Of a DNA stretch of 64,000 nt, positions 44,397 to 52,878 are shown in pieces. Location: assembly GCF_001941845.1 (NCBI RefSeq), contig NZ_CP018870.1, positions 3,504,501 through 3,568,500 of the forward strand, in the 5' to 3' direction. A model generated the notes under the pieces. The model was not told the origin of the DNA and did not search any database. It was given only the letters and a program-made list of their open reading frames with translations. The translations under genes and the position numbers were made by a program. Source of the stretch: Streptomyces sp. TN58. Its GTDB lineage: Bacteria; Actinomycetota; Actinomycetes; Streptomycetales; Streptomycetaceae. Within the stretch, counting starts at the first letter, position 1. Every line of letters begins with the position of its first letter.

Positions 44397-45578
44397 CTAG
44401 GGCGCGGGGAGCGGCGGGCGGCGGCCGCCCATGTGGGCCCGGTCGGCGGCCGCCGTGCCGTCCTCCCAGCCCGCGTGGTCGGTGGCGCCGCGCAGCCGGG
44501 TGGTGGTGGTCCGCGGGAACATCTCCTCGGCCCGGGAGGTGACCGCCACGTCGCGCGCCACCAGGGCGGGCAGGTTGTCCGCGGCCTCCGCAGCCGTGTG
44601 CTCCGCGGTCTCGGCGAGCCGGTGGCCGATCCGACTGGCGTAGGCCAGCAGGAACGACTGCCGGAAGGTCTTGGTCCGCTTGCGTCCGCCCGACCGCTGG
44701 GCGGCCTCCGCGCGGGTCATCGCGGCCGTCGCCTGGACGAGGAGCGAGGTGTGGAGCAGCTCCACCGCCTCCAGGTCGCTCTCGAAGCCGACCACCGTGG
44801 AGAACTCGTAGGCGCTGTTCCACACCGCCCGGCAGCGGTTTGCGGTGGCCACCGCGTCGAGCAGGACCGCCTTCGCCTCCTCGTACGGGGGCTCGACGCC
44901 GATCCGGCGGGCGGCCGGCACCTGCGCCGGGCCGCCGCCGCGCGCGGCCAGCAGGGCCTCGTCCACGGTGTGCCGGGCCATCAGCTCCTGGGCCTTGGCG
45001 CTCAGCGCCTCGGCCTCCTCCGGGTAGGTGGTCGCCTCGGCCTTGGCGAGCAGGGCCCGGATGCGCGCCAGCATGCGGGGCTCGATGTGGGCGTGCTCCG
45101 CGAGCGCGTCGACCGGATCGCCGGGCAGCGGGCCCACGGGCTCCACGGAGGGCAGCCGGATCAGCAGCCGCAACACCTCCAGGAAGGCGGTGGCCAGCGT
45201 GAACCGGTCCGACCGCTCCCGCCGCGCGAGTGCGTCGGCGTACTCCCCGTCGTTCCTCCACCACACCTCGGCGGTGGTCCAGCGCTCCGGGAGCCGGGCG
45301 TAGCGGCGCGCCTCGGCGGCGATCAGGTCCCCGGTGATCCGCAGGTGCCGCTCGTCGAGGTCGCGCCGGACCAGCCGCAGCACGTCGGCCGGCTGCCAGC
45401 CCCGCTCCCAGCCCTGCCGTACGTACGCCTCCCCGCGCGCCAGCAGCTCCCCGCCCACCGCGGACCAGTGCCCGGGATCGGCGGCGAGCAGCGAGGCCCC
45501 GGTGTCCAGCCCGGCGTCGTCCTGGGCGTACAGGGCCGCGGCGAAGGCTCGGTCGACGGTCTCGGCAAGGTCTCTCAC
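44397..45578 (-). CDS. DUF2786-domain protein
   Basis: 393 residues. The DUF2786 motif RIRALLAKAEATTYPEEAEA with SAKAQELMARHTVDEA lies around residues 170-210. The N-terminal ~150 residues are helical (GWERGWQPADVLRLVRRDLDERH), and the C-terminal part contains RKRTKTFRQSFLLAYASRIG. Function unknown; DUF2786 proteins are widespread in phages and actinobacteria. ATG at 45578, divergent from the polymerase-like gene over ~160 bp. Confidence 0.82.
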   Translation of the reverse strand: MRDLAETVDRAFAAALYAQDDAGLDTGASLLAADPGHWSAVGGELLARGEAYVRQGWERGWQPADVLRLVRRDLDERHLRITGDLIAAEARRYARLPERWTTAEVWWRNDGEYADALARRERSDRFTLATAFLEVLRLLIRLPSVEPVGPLPGDPVDALAEHAHIEPRMLARIRALLAKAEATTYPEEAEALSAKAQELMARHTVDEALLAARGGGPAQVPAARRIGVEPPYEEAKAVLLDAVATANRCRAVWNSAYEFSTVVGFESDLEAVELLHTSLLVQATAAMTRAEAAQRSGGRKRTKTFRQSFLLAYASRIGHRLAETAEHTAAEAADNLPALVARDVAVTSRAEEMFPRTTTTRLRGATDHAGWEDGTAAADRAHMGGRRPPLPAP

Positions 45579-45739
45579 ACCTCTCAGCTTGGCACGCCCC
45601 CCCTACGCGCCCCCCTTCGCGCCCCGCTCCCGGCCGCGGGCCCCGGCGCCGCAGCCGCCGCGGTGCGCGAGGGGGCGGGCACGCCCGGGCGACGGCGGCC
45701 GCCCGGCCACTGTCGGACCCCGGTGGGACACTCGCACCC

Positions 45740-47476
45740 ATGAGCGACCGCACTCCCCGGTGGGCCCTCGCCGAGGACGGCGACGGGTGGTGGCACGCCG
45801 CACCCGTACCCCTCGCCGGCGGCGGCCGGACGGACGCGGCCCCGCTCCGCGTCCGCGATCCCGCCGAGGCGATCCGCCGCGCCCCGCCCGGCACCCGGTG
45901 GGTCTGGCGGTCCACCGCCGCGGTGTACCCGCGCCTGCTCGCGGCCGGCGTCCGCGTCGAGCGGTGCCACGACATCGAGGACGCCGAGCTGCTGCTCCTC
46001 GGCCACGAGGGCCGTTCCGGCGAGCCCCGCTCGGCCGCCGCCGCCTGGGCACGGCTGAACAACGCCCCCGTGCCGCCCGACCCCCGGCAGCGCGCGGCCG
46101 ATCCACGCGCCCAGGACTCCCTCTTCGACCCGCAGCCCGCCCCGCTCTCCCTGGAAGCCCTGCTGGCCGTCCACGCCGACCAGGCGGGGCGGCTCGGCGC
46201 GACCGCGCACCCCGACCGGATGCGGCTGCTCGTGGCCGCCGAGTCCGCGGCCTTCCTGGTCGCCGCCGAGATGAACCGGGCCGGCCTGCCCTGGCGGGCC
46301 GACGTGCACCGCGCCCTGCTGACCGAGCTGCTCGGCGAGCGGTACGCGGGCGGCGGGGAGCCCAGGCGCCTCGCCGAACTGGCCGACCGGGTCTCGGCCG
46401 CCTTCGGCCGGCGCGTACGCCCCGACCTGCCCGCGGAGGTGATCAGGGCCTTCGCCAAGGACGGGATCAAGCTGAAGTCCACCCGCCGCTGGGAGATCCA
46501 GGAGCTGGACCACCCGGCCGTCGAGCCGTTGATCGAGTACAAGAAGCTGTACCGGATCTACACGGCCCACGGCTGGAGCTGGCTCGGCGACTGGGTCCAC
46601 GGGGGCCGTTTCCGCCCGGAGTTCATCCCCGGCGGCACCCTCACCGGCCGCTGGGTCACCAACGGCGGCGGGGCGCTGCAGATCCCGAAGGTGATCCGCA
46701 GGGCCGTCGTCGCCGACCCGGGCTGGCGGCTCGTCGTCGCCGACGCCGACCAGATGGAACCGCGCGTACTCGCCGCCATCTCCCGCGACCCCGCCTTCAT
46801 GGAGGTGGCCGGCAGGCCCGAGGACCTCTACACCGCGGTCTCCCGCCAGGGCTTCTCCGGCGACCGCGACAAGGCCAAGATCGCCGTGCTCGGCGCCGTC
46901 TACGGGCAGACCTCCGGGGACGGCCTGAAGAACCTGGCCGCGCTGCGCCGCCGCTTCCCGCGGGCGGTGGCGTACGTGGACGACGCGGCGAAGGCCGGGG
47001 AGGAGGGCCGGCTCGTCCGCACCTGGCTCGGCCGCACCTGTCCGCCGCCCGCAGGCTCCGGCGAGCGGGACGAGGCCGGCGACGGGGGCGTCGACCCCGG
47101 CGGGGGTGAGCCCGAGGGTGAGGCCGGAGCCGGGACCGTCCAGGACAGGGAGGACGGCTGGACCCCGGGCTACGCCTCCACCAACTCCCGGGCCCGCGGC
47201 CGTTTCACCCGCAACTTCGTCGTCCAGGGCAGCGCCGCCGACTGGGCGCTGCTGATGCTCGCGGCGCTGCGGCAGGCCACCGCCGGGATGCGCGCGGAGC
47301 TGGTGTTCTTCCAGCACGACGAGGTGATGGTGCACTGCCCCGCCGAGGAGGCCGGAGCCGTCGTGGAGGCGATCCGCGCCGCCGGCGACCGGGCCGGCCG
47401 GATCGCCTTCGGCGACACCCCGGTCCGGTTCCCGTTCACGACGGCGGTCGTCGAGTGCTATGCCGATGCCAAGTAG
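45740..47476 (+). CDS. DNA polymerase I-like (family A) protein
   Basis: 578 residues. C-terminal family-A polymerase motifs: A, DADQMEPR with Asp335 and Glu340; B, RDKAKIAVLGAVYG with Arg376, Lys380 and Tyr388; and C, QHDEV with His526-Asp527-Glu528. In motif B the position of E. coli Phe762 is Leu384. The N-terminal ~190 residues lack the DxE...DxxxD carboxylates of a working 3'-5' exonuclease and there is no 5' nuclease domain. An acidic Gly/Glu-rich insert (about 440-475) separates motifs B and C. Usually annotated in Streptomyces as bifunctional 3'-5' exonuclease/DNA polymerase; repair or translesion synthesis is likely but unproven. Confidence 0.88.
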   Translation: MSDRTPRWALAEDGDGWWHAAPVPLAGGGRTDAAPLRVRDPAEAIRRAPPGTRWVWRSTAAVYPRLLAAGVRVERCHDIEDAELLLLGHEGRSGEPRSAAAAWARLNNAPVPPDPRQRAADPRAQDSLFDPQPAPLSLEALLAVHADQAGRLGATAHPDRMRLLVAAESAAFLVAAEMNRAGLPWRADVHRALLTELLGERYAGGGEPRRLAELADRVSAAFGRRVRPDLPAEVIRAFAKDGIKLKSTRRWEIQELDHPAVEPLIEYKKLYRIYTAHGWSWLGDWVHGGRFRPEFIPGGTLTGRWVTNGGGALQIPKVIRRAVVADPGWRLVVADADQMEPRVLAAISRDPAFMEVAGRPEDLYTAVSRQGFSGDRDKAKIAVLGAVYGQTSGDGLKNLAALRRRFPRAVAYVDDAAKAGEEGRLVRTWLGRTCPPPAGSGERDEAGDGGVDPGGGEPEGEAGAGTVQDREDGWTPGYASTNSRARGRFTRNFVVQGSAADWALLMLAALRQATAGMRAELVFFQHDEVMVHCPAEEAGAVVEAIRAAGDRAGRIAFGDTPVRFPFTTAVVECYADAK

Positions 47477-47489
47477 GCGTTGCCTGACG

Positions 47490-48782
47490 TCAGTTGCGGT
47501 CACGGTTCCAGCCCGGGGCGAGGGCGATCTCCTTCAGCTGCTCCAGCGTCAGCCGGGGCTGCGGGCGCGAGGGGCCGCCGTTCTGGTTGGCGGTGTTGAA
47601 GGCGGAGACCGTCACGCGCAGGCCGTTCTCGCGCAGGGTGGCCACGGTCCACTGGACCACGCCCGGGGCCTTGCCCGCCGAGCCCTGCGTGATCTTCACC
47701 TTCGTCCCGTCGGACTCCGTGGTGACGTCGGCGCCCGTGAAGCCCGCGGTGGTCTCGGCCCTGGAGACATTGAGCTGGACCAGGGACGGGCCCTTGCCGT
47801 CGTCGAGCACGAGGTAGCCGTACGAGCCCTCCCCGCCCCGGGAGGCGATCGGGACCCCGAAGGGGGCCGCCAGCAGCTCCAGGGCGTCGGCGGCGCTCCG
47901 GTCCTTCAGCGGCGTCCCCGGCCCGGCGTCCCGCGACCCCGGCTCCGGCTCGGCGGCCGGCAGGTCGTTCAGTGCGGGGAGCCAGACCTGTGAGGTGACC
48001 AGGGACTTCAACTGCGCGCTGTTCAGGGGTGGGTCGGGGCGGGTGGTGGCCGCGTCCTTCTCCGCGGGGGCGTTCCACTCCGAAGCCTCGACCAGGAAGC
48101 CGGCCGGGGTCACGAGCACGGCCCGCCAGCACTTGGTGTCCACCCGGCGGTCGGCGTACTCGTACCCCTTGTAGACGAGCAGCTTCGAGCCGTCCGGCAG
48201 CTGCTCGGTCCGGCAGTCGTCGTACCCCTGGAGGCTCTTGTCCCCGCACTCGGTGAGCTGGCGGGCCTGACTGCCCTTGGGGTCCACGCGGGAGAGGCTG
48301 ACGCTGACGGCCGCTTTCCCCTTCCCGTCGTCGTACACGCCGGAGACCGCCGCTCCGCCCTCGCTCTCGGTGCCGCGCGCCGCCGTGGCGGTCAGCTTCC
48401 CGCCCTGCGGGGCCAGAGCCTTCTCCAGGTTGGTCATCATCCGCTCCGCGCCGACCGCGCCGCTGCCCACCCGCGGGCTCGGGGCGCCGCCGTGCCCGCC
48501 GCCGTTCGCGCCGTCGGTGGCCGAGCCGGCGTCCGGCGTCGGCGCCGCGGCGACGGTGACGCCGTCCGAGCCGCCCGCGCCGTCCAGGAGCCCGCCCGCG
48601 TAGGCGCCGGCCGTCGCGACCAGCGCCAGGGCCAGCGCGGATCCGCCGACCACCGCGGCGCGGCGGCGGGCCACCAGGTGGCGGCCGCGTTCCTCGCCGG
48701 CGTCGACCAGGGCGTGCCGGTCGACCGTGAAGCCGTCCCCCGCCTGCCGGAGGGCCACACCGAGATCATCTTCAAAGGGCAT
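47490..48782 (-). CDS. Membrane protein downstream of ECF sigma factor
   Basis: 430 residues: a cytoplasmic N-terminal ~45 residues (MPFEDDLGVALRQAGDGF), one membrane segment (~46-70), a Gly/Ala/Pro-rich linker, and a large extracytoplasmic domain with a possible Cys pair (TECGDKSLQGYDDCRTEQ). Co-directional with the sigma gene, 75 bp apart. Proteins in this place often belong to the sigma regulon or sequester the sigma factor, but no anti-sigma zinc motif (HxxxCxxC) is visible. Convergent with the polymerase gene, 13 bp between stops. Confidence 0.78.
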   Translation of the reverse strand: MPFEDDLGVALRQAGDGFTVDRHALVDAGEERGRHLVARRRAAVVGGSALALALVATAGAYAGGLLDGAGGSDGVTVAAAPTPDAGSATDGANGGGHGGAPSPRVGSGAVGAERMMTNLEKALAPQGGKLTATAARGTESEGGAAVSGVYDDGKGKAAVSVSLSRVDPKGSQARQLTECGDKSLQGYDDCRTEQLPDGSKLLVYKGYEYADRRVDTKCWRAVLVTPAGFLVEASEWNAPAEKDAATTRPDPPLNSAQLKSLVTSQVWLPALNDLPAAEPEPGSRDAGPGTPLKDRSAADALELLAAPFGVPIASRGGEGSYGYLVLDDGKGPSLVQLNVSRAETTAGFTGADVTTESDGTKVKITQGSAGKAPGVVQWTVATLRENGLRVTVSAFNTANQNGGPSRPQPRLTLEQLKEIALAPGWNRDRN

Positions 48783-48857
48783 GAGGAATTTGACCTTCCG
48801 TTCAATGGGTAGGGGTGGGCGGCCCGGGCAGTACGGGCCCGGGCGCGTCCGTGCCGT

Positions 48858-49373
48858 TCACAGCTCCGCGAAGGCGCCGAGGCTGCCGCCCAGCTCCTGC
48901 CGCAGCCGGGCCAGTGCCCGGGAGGTGCGCGTCCGCACCGCCGCCGAGCTGACGTTCATCGCGTCGGCGGTCTCCTCGACGCTGCGGTCCTCCCAGTAGC
49001 GCAGCACCAGCACCGCCCGGTCCTTGGGCGCCAGCCGCCCCAGCGCCTCCAGCAGGGTCATCCGCAGCACCGGATCGCCGCCGCCCGGCGCCACCGCCCC
49101 CGAGTCGGGAAGGGTCCCGACCGGGCGCTCCCCCGCCGACCGGCGGCGCCGGTGCGTCAGGTAGGCCCGTACCAGCACCGTCTGCGCGTACGCCGCCGGA
49201 TTGTCCACGCGGGCGATCCGGCCCCAGTGCAGGTACATCCGGCCCAGCGTCTCCTGCACCAGGTCCTCCGCGAGATGGGTGTCCCCGCTCGCCAGCAGGC
49301 AGGCCGATCGGTACAGGTGCCCCGACCGGCCCGCCGCGAATTCACGGAACCCGTCCCTGCGACCGTGTCGCAT
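48858..49373 (-). CDS. SigE-family ECF RNA polymerase sigma factor
   Basis: 171 residues. Region 2 (FREFAAGRSGHLYRSACLL; AEDLVQETLGRMYLHWGRI) and region 4 (GRLAPKDRAVLVLRYWEDRS; ETADAMNVSSAAVRTRTSRALARLR) of the SigE-like actinobacterial ECF subgroup, linked by a Gly/Pro segment. ATG at 49373. Forms an operon with the downstream membrane protein gene and lies next to, but divergent from, the T7SS locus across ~250 bp. Confidence 0.93.
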   Translation of the reverse strand: MRHGRRDGFREFAAGRSGHLYRSACLLASGDTHLAEDLVQETLGRMYLHWGRIARVDNPAAYAQTVLVRAYLTHRRRRSAGERPVGTLPDSGAVAPGGGDPVLRMTLLEALGRLAPKDRAVLVLRYWEDRSVEETADAMNVSSAAVRTRTSRALARLRQELGGSLGAFAEL

Positions 49374-49626
49374 CCGCTCCCCCTCGCGTCCGTCTCACTG
49401 CACTTGACGCGACGGCGTGCGGAAATGTTTCACCCCTCGGCCGAAGTCACCGCCGGCGTCACCGGACGGGCCGGGAAGGGGGACGCGGTCGGATGTGCTC
49501 GAACCGCACACATGCTCTATGTTGCAGAGGCAAAACACGGGGGCTCGGCGGTGCGCACACTCAGGAGCCGCGCCCTGGAGCGGTGGAAAGCGCTTCACGA
49601 ACCGGGACTGGGGCGACGGACGACAG

Positions 49627-50022
49627 ATGGCACGGGACTACGACAGCCAGCTTCTGGAGTCGGTGGCGGTACGCCGCCGCAGGATGAGGGACGCCCTGCT
49701 CTTCGGCGCCCAGCGGGCGCGGCGCACGGCGGACGAGCGGCTCGGCAAGCTGTTCGCCGGCATCGCCATCGCGGCCGTCCTGTGCGCGGGTTGCGTCGGC
49801 TGGTCCTTCGTCCAGCACACCCTCGCGAAGCAGAAGGCCGAGCAGCAGAAGCAGCAACAACAGCAGCAGGGCCGGCCGCAGCCGTACGGGCAGCCGGCGG
49901 CATCGCAGCCGCCGACCGCCGGGGCGAGCCCGTCCGCTTCGAAGTCCCCGAAACCGCCAAAGAAGACGTCACAGCCGACGCCCTCGCACTCGGCCCAGTC
50001 GCCCAAGCCTGCGCAGTCGTAG
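49627..50022 (+). CDS. Single-pass membrane protein opening the T7SS locus
   Basis: 131 residues. Basic cytoplasmic N-terminus (SVAVRRRRMRDALLFGAQRARR), one membrane segment (about residues 44-66), then a Gln-rich run (KQKAEQQKQQQQQQG) and a Pro/Ser/Lys-rich tail on the outside. No named domain. Directly upstream of eccD in the same direction, so likely part of the T7SS operon. Start ATG 49627 is preferred; the frame is open further upstream without a good RBS. Confidence 0.7.
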   Translation: MARDYDSQLLESVAVRRRRMRDALLFGAQRARRTADERLGKLFAGIAIAAVLCAGCVGWSFVQHTLAKQKAEQQKQQQQQQGRPQPYGQPAASQPPTAGASPSASKSPKPPKKTSQPTPSHSAQSPKPAQS

Positions 50023-50131
50023 AGGAAGAAGCATCAGGCGTGCAGATCCGGGAGAGTTCACGCTCCGGCAGCAGCGCCAGGTCCCCCTTGGCCCCGAAAG
50101 GTCGCAAACCCGCGATGATAGGTTCCCGCAA

Positions 50132-51487
50132 GTGGTGAGCACAGCAACGACTTCCCGGGGGCAACTCAGCCGGGTGACCCTGATCGGCGAGCGGCGCCGC
50201 GCCGACATGGTCCTGCCGTCCGACACCCCCATCGGCCAACTGCTGCCGGACATACTCCAGCTGCTCGACGACCGGGCCGCGTCCAGGCCGCTGACCCGCC
50301 AGCTGATCGCGCCGGACGGCTCCGCGCTGCCGCACGACAGCACGCTCGCGACGGCCGGCATAGCCGACGGTGCCGTCCTACGCCTGGTCAGAAGCCATTC
50401 CGCGCCGCCCGCCCCGGTGGTCCACGACGTCACCGACCTGGTCTCGGACGACCTCGACCTCCAGGCCTGGCGCTGGCGTCCCGCCGCCCGGCGGGGCAGC
50501 GCGGGCGTGGCGACCGTCGCCTTCACGGTCACCGCGGCGCTGCTCGCCCGCCACGAGTTCACCCTCGGGGCACTGGCCGGCGGCCTGGCCGCCGTCACAC
50601 TCCTGCTGATGGCGGCCGGCGCCCTCGTCTCGCGGATCGGCGGGGGCAACCGGGGCCTCGCGACGGCGCTCCTGCTCGCCTCCGGCGGCCTCGGCGTCCT
50701 CACCGCGTGGACCGCCGCCGACGCCCACGACTGGCCGGGCACCGCTCGGCTCGCCGCCGTCGCCGGGGCGCTCGTCCTGACGCTGGCGCTGCTCGGGTAC
50801 TTCTCGCCGCTCGGCCGCGGCGGACTCTTCGGAGCCGCGGCCACCGCCGTGATCACCGCCCTGTGGCAGGCCGTGGCCGCGGTCCAGGACGACCCGGCCC
50901 GGCTCGGCGCGGTCATGGCCCTGGTCTCCGTGGTGCTGCTCGGCCTGCTGCCGCGGCTCGCCCTGATGGCCTCCGGGCTCACGGCCCTCGACGACCGCCG
51001 CTCCGGCGGCGCCTCCGTCAGCCGCCACGAGGTGGGCAACGCCCTCGCGGCCACGCACCGCGGGCTGGCCCTCGCCACGATCGTCACCGCGGTCTCCGCG
51101 GCGGCCGCCGGCTGGCTGCTGACGCTCGCCGAGAAGCCCTCAGTGTGGACGGTCGCACTGCCGTCGCTCGTCGCCGTCGTCCTGCTGTCGAGGGCGCGCG
51201 CGTTCCCGTTGGTGGCCGAGGTGGTGGCGCTGATCGCCGCCGCGGCGCTGCTCGTCGTACGCCTGGTGTTGCTGTGGACCGGGCACGGCGGGGGCGCAGG
51301 CCCGCTCGCCGTGCTGGTCGTGGCCGCGCTGCTGCCGCTGCTCGTCCTCGCGGTGCAGCCGCCGGACCACGTGCAGGTCCGGCTGCGGCGCACGGCCGAC
51401 CTCGTCGAGTCGGTGGGCATGGTGGGGCTCTTCCCGCTCGCCGTCGGGGTGTTCGGCGTGTACGGGCAGCTGCTCAACAAGTTCTGA
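50132..51487 (+). CDS. eccD: Type VII secretion integral membrane protein EccD
   Basis: 451 residues. An N-terminal ubiquitin-like (YukD) domain (residues ~8-90: RVTLIGERRRADMVLPSDTPI; GALVLRL-like end) is followed by about eleven membrane segments. EccD forms the central membrane pore vestibule of ESX systems, two copies per protomer. GTG start at 50132 (or the next codon, also GTG). The same gene order (eccD, MinD-like, eccC) recurs in Streptomyces ESX loci as I recall. Confidence 0.93.
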   Translation: MVSTATTSRGQLSRVTLIGERRRADMVLPSDTPIGQLLPDILQLLDDRAASRPLTRQLIAPDGSALPHDSTLATAGIADGAVLRLVRSHSAPPAPVVHDVTDLVSDDLDLQAWRWRPAARRGSAGVATVAFTVTAALLARHEFTLGALAGGLAAVTLLLMAAGALVSRIGGGNRGLATALLLASGGLGVLTAWTAADAHDWPGTARLAAVAGALVLTLALLGYFSPLGRGGLFGAAATAVITALWQAVAAVQDDPARLGAVMALVSVVLLGLLPRLALMASGLTALDDRRSGGASVSRHEVGNALAATHRGLALATIVTAVSAAAAGWLLTLAEKPSVWTVALPSLVAVVLLSRARAFPLVAEVVALIAAAALLVVRLVLLWTGHGGGAGPLAVLVVAALLPLLVLAVQPPDHVQVRLRRTADLVESVGMVGLFPLAVGVFGVYGQLLNKF

Positions 51488-51508
51488 GGAAGAGGGGCAG
51501 GGGCAGAC

Positions 51509-52876
51509 ATGCCGAACGCAGAGAACTGGCAGGGAGACGTCCTGCGCGACCTCAGGGGCGCGGCGCAGCCTCCGGCCCAAAGCCAGCCGGGACCGCAGCA
51601 GCCCGCCGCGGGTGCCGCCGCACAGGCCCCCGCCCCAAGCGCCGCGGCCCCCGCGCCCGGGTATCGGCAGACGCCCGGCGCCGGGGCTCAGGGTGTCGGG
51701 GCGCAGCACACCGGCGCGCCGCAGCACACCGGCGCGCCGCGGCAGGCCCCGGCGGCCGGTCCCGGCGGGCCCGCTCCCGCTGCGGCTCCCGCCCAGGCCG
51801 CCGCGTACGGCTACCCGCAGCAGGCCCAGCCGTACCCGCAACCCCAGGTACAGCAGCAGCCCCCGCAGCCCCACCCGCAGCCCCAGCCGTCGCAGCCCCA
51901 GCCCCACCCGCAGGCCGCGTACGCCGCCGCGGGCCACGGGCAGGCGGCCCGTACCACCCCCGACTCCAAGCCCGCCGTGGACCGGCAGCTCTCGGGGACC
52001 GGCCGCAAGCCCCGGCACGGCGAGCCCTTCTCCGCCCGCGCCCTGCGCGCCGTCCGGAGAACCGTTTCCTCCTCGGCGGCCCGCGAGGTCGCCGAAGCCA
52101 CCCGTGCCGCCGAGGTGCTCCAGCAGCCCGTCACCACCGGCCGCCAGATCGCCGTCACCTCCATCCGCGGCGGCGCCGGCAAGTCCACGGTCGCCGCCCT
52201 GCTCGGCACCACGTACGCCCACTACCGGCAGGACCCCGTCCTCTTCGTCGAGGCCGACCCGGCCCTCGGCTCCCTGCCGATCCGGCTCGGCGCCGAGAGC
52301 CTGCGCTGGACCACCGGCGACGTCGCCGACATCGTCGAGCCCCAGATGTCGCTGCTCGACATCACCGGCTACCTCGTCCAGCTCCGCGACAACGCCTGGC
52401 TGCTGCCCGGCAGCCAGGGCCAGATCGGCGCGATGCTCGACACCCGCGCCTACGAACGGGCCATGGTCGCGCTGCGCCGCTACTTCGGCGTCACCGTCGT
52501 CGACTGCGAAACCCTCCCCGCCGAGGTCGCCCGCGTCGCGCTCTCCGCCTCCCAGGCCCGCGTCCTGGCCACTCCCGCCACCCTGGACGGCGTCAGCAGC
52601 ACCTTCGCCGTCCTCCAGTGGATGAAGGGCCTGCCCCCGCACATGCTGGCGAGCACCTGCGTCGTCATCACCGAGCAGGCACCGCACTCCGGGGTCGACC
52701 TCGCCGACGCGGTGCGCACCCTGGAGGCGGCCGGGCCGAGCGTCCACGTCCTGCCGTACGACCGCCACCTCGCCGACGGCGGCCACATCCGCACCGAACT
52801 GCTCGCCCACTCGACCCGGCAGACCGCCGCCCGGCTCGCCGCGGACGTCTTCCAGCTCTCCCAGAAGCGCCACTGA
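51509..52876 (+). CDS. Pro/Gln-rich MinD/ParA-like ATPase of the T7SS locus
   Basis: 455 residues. Residues ~12-150 are disordered and rich in Pro, Gln, Ala and His, with short repeats (HTGAPQHTGAP). Then comes a SIMIBI ATPase domain with the deviant Walker A GGAGKS at 221-226, ADPALGSLPIRLG, and VVDCETLP as Walker B region. It may position or assemble the secretion apparatus, as MinD/ParA proteins do for other machines; similar ATPases are encoded in mycobacterial ESX loci (EspI-like). Two bases separate its stop from eccC. Confidence 0.88.
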   Translation: MPNAENWQGDVLRDLRGAAQPPAQSQPGPQQPAAGAAAQAPAPSAAAPAPGYRQTPGAGAQGVGAQHTGAPQHTGAPRQAPAAGPGGPAPAAAPAQAAAYGYPQQAQPYPQPQVQQQPPQPHPQPQPSQPQPHPQAAYAAAGHGQAARTTPDSKPAVDRQLSGTGRKPRHGEPFSARALRAVRRTVSSSAAREVAEATRAAEVLQQPVTTGRQIAVTSIRGGAGKSTVAALLGTTYAHYRQDPVLFVEADPALGSLPIRLGAESLRWTTGDVADIVEPQMSLLDITGYLVQLRDNAWLLPGSQGQIGAMLDTRAYERAMVALRRYFGVTVVDCETLPAEVARVALSASQARVLATPATLDGVSSTFAVLQWMKGLPPHMLASTCVVITEQAPHSGVDLADAVRTLEAAGPSVHVLPYDRHLADGGHIRTELLAHSTRQTAARLAADVFQLSQKRH

Positions 52877-52878
52877 CG

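Noticed and set aside
51700..51950. Repetitive CAG/CCG-rich stretch as a DNA-level repeat array
   Set aside because: It is coding sequence for the Pro/Gln-rich part of the MinD-like ATPase and keeps its frame.
50707..52878. Open frame upstream and in frame with eccC, giving a 2047-residue reading
   Set aside because: It overlaps eccD and the MinD-like gene and codes Arg/Pro/Gly-rich nonsense typical of high-GC shadow frames; eccC starts at the ATG 52879.
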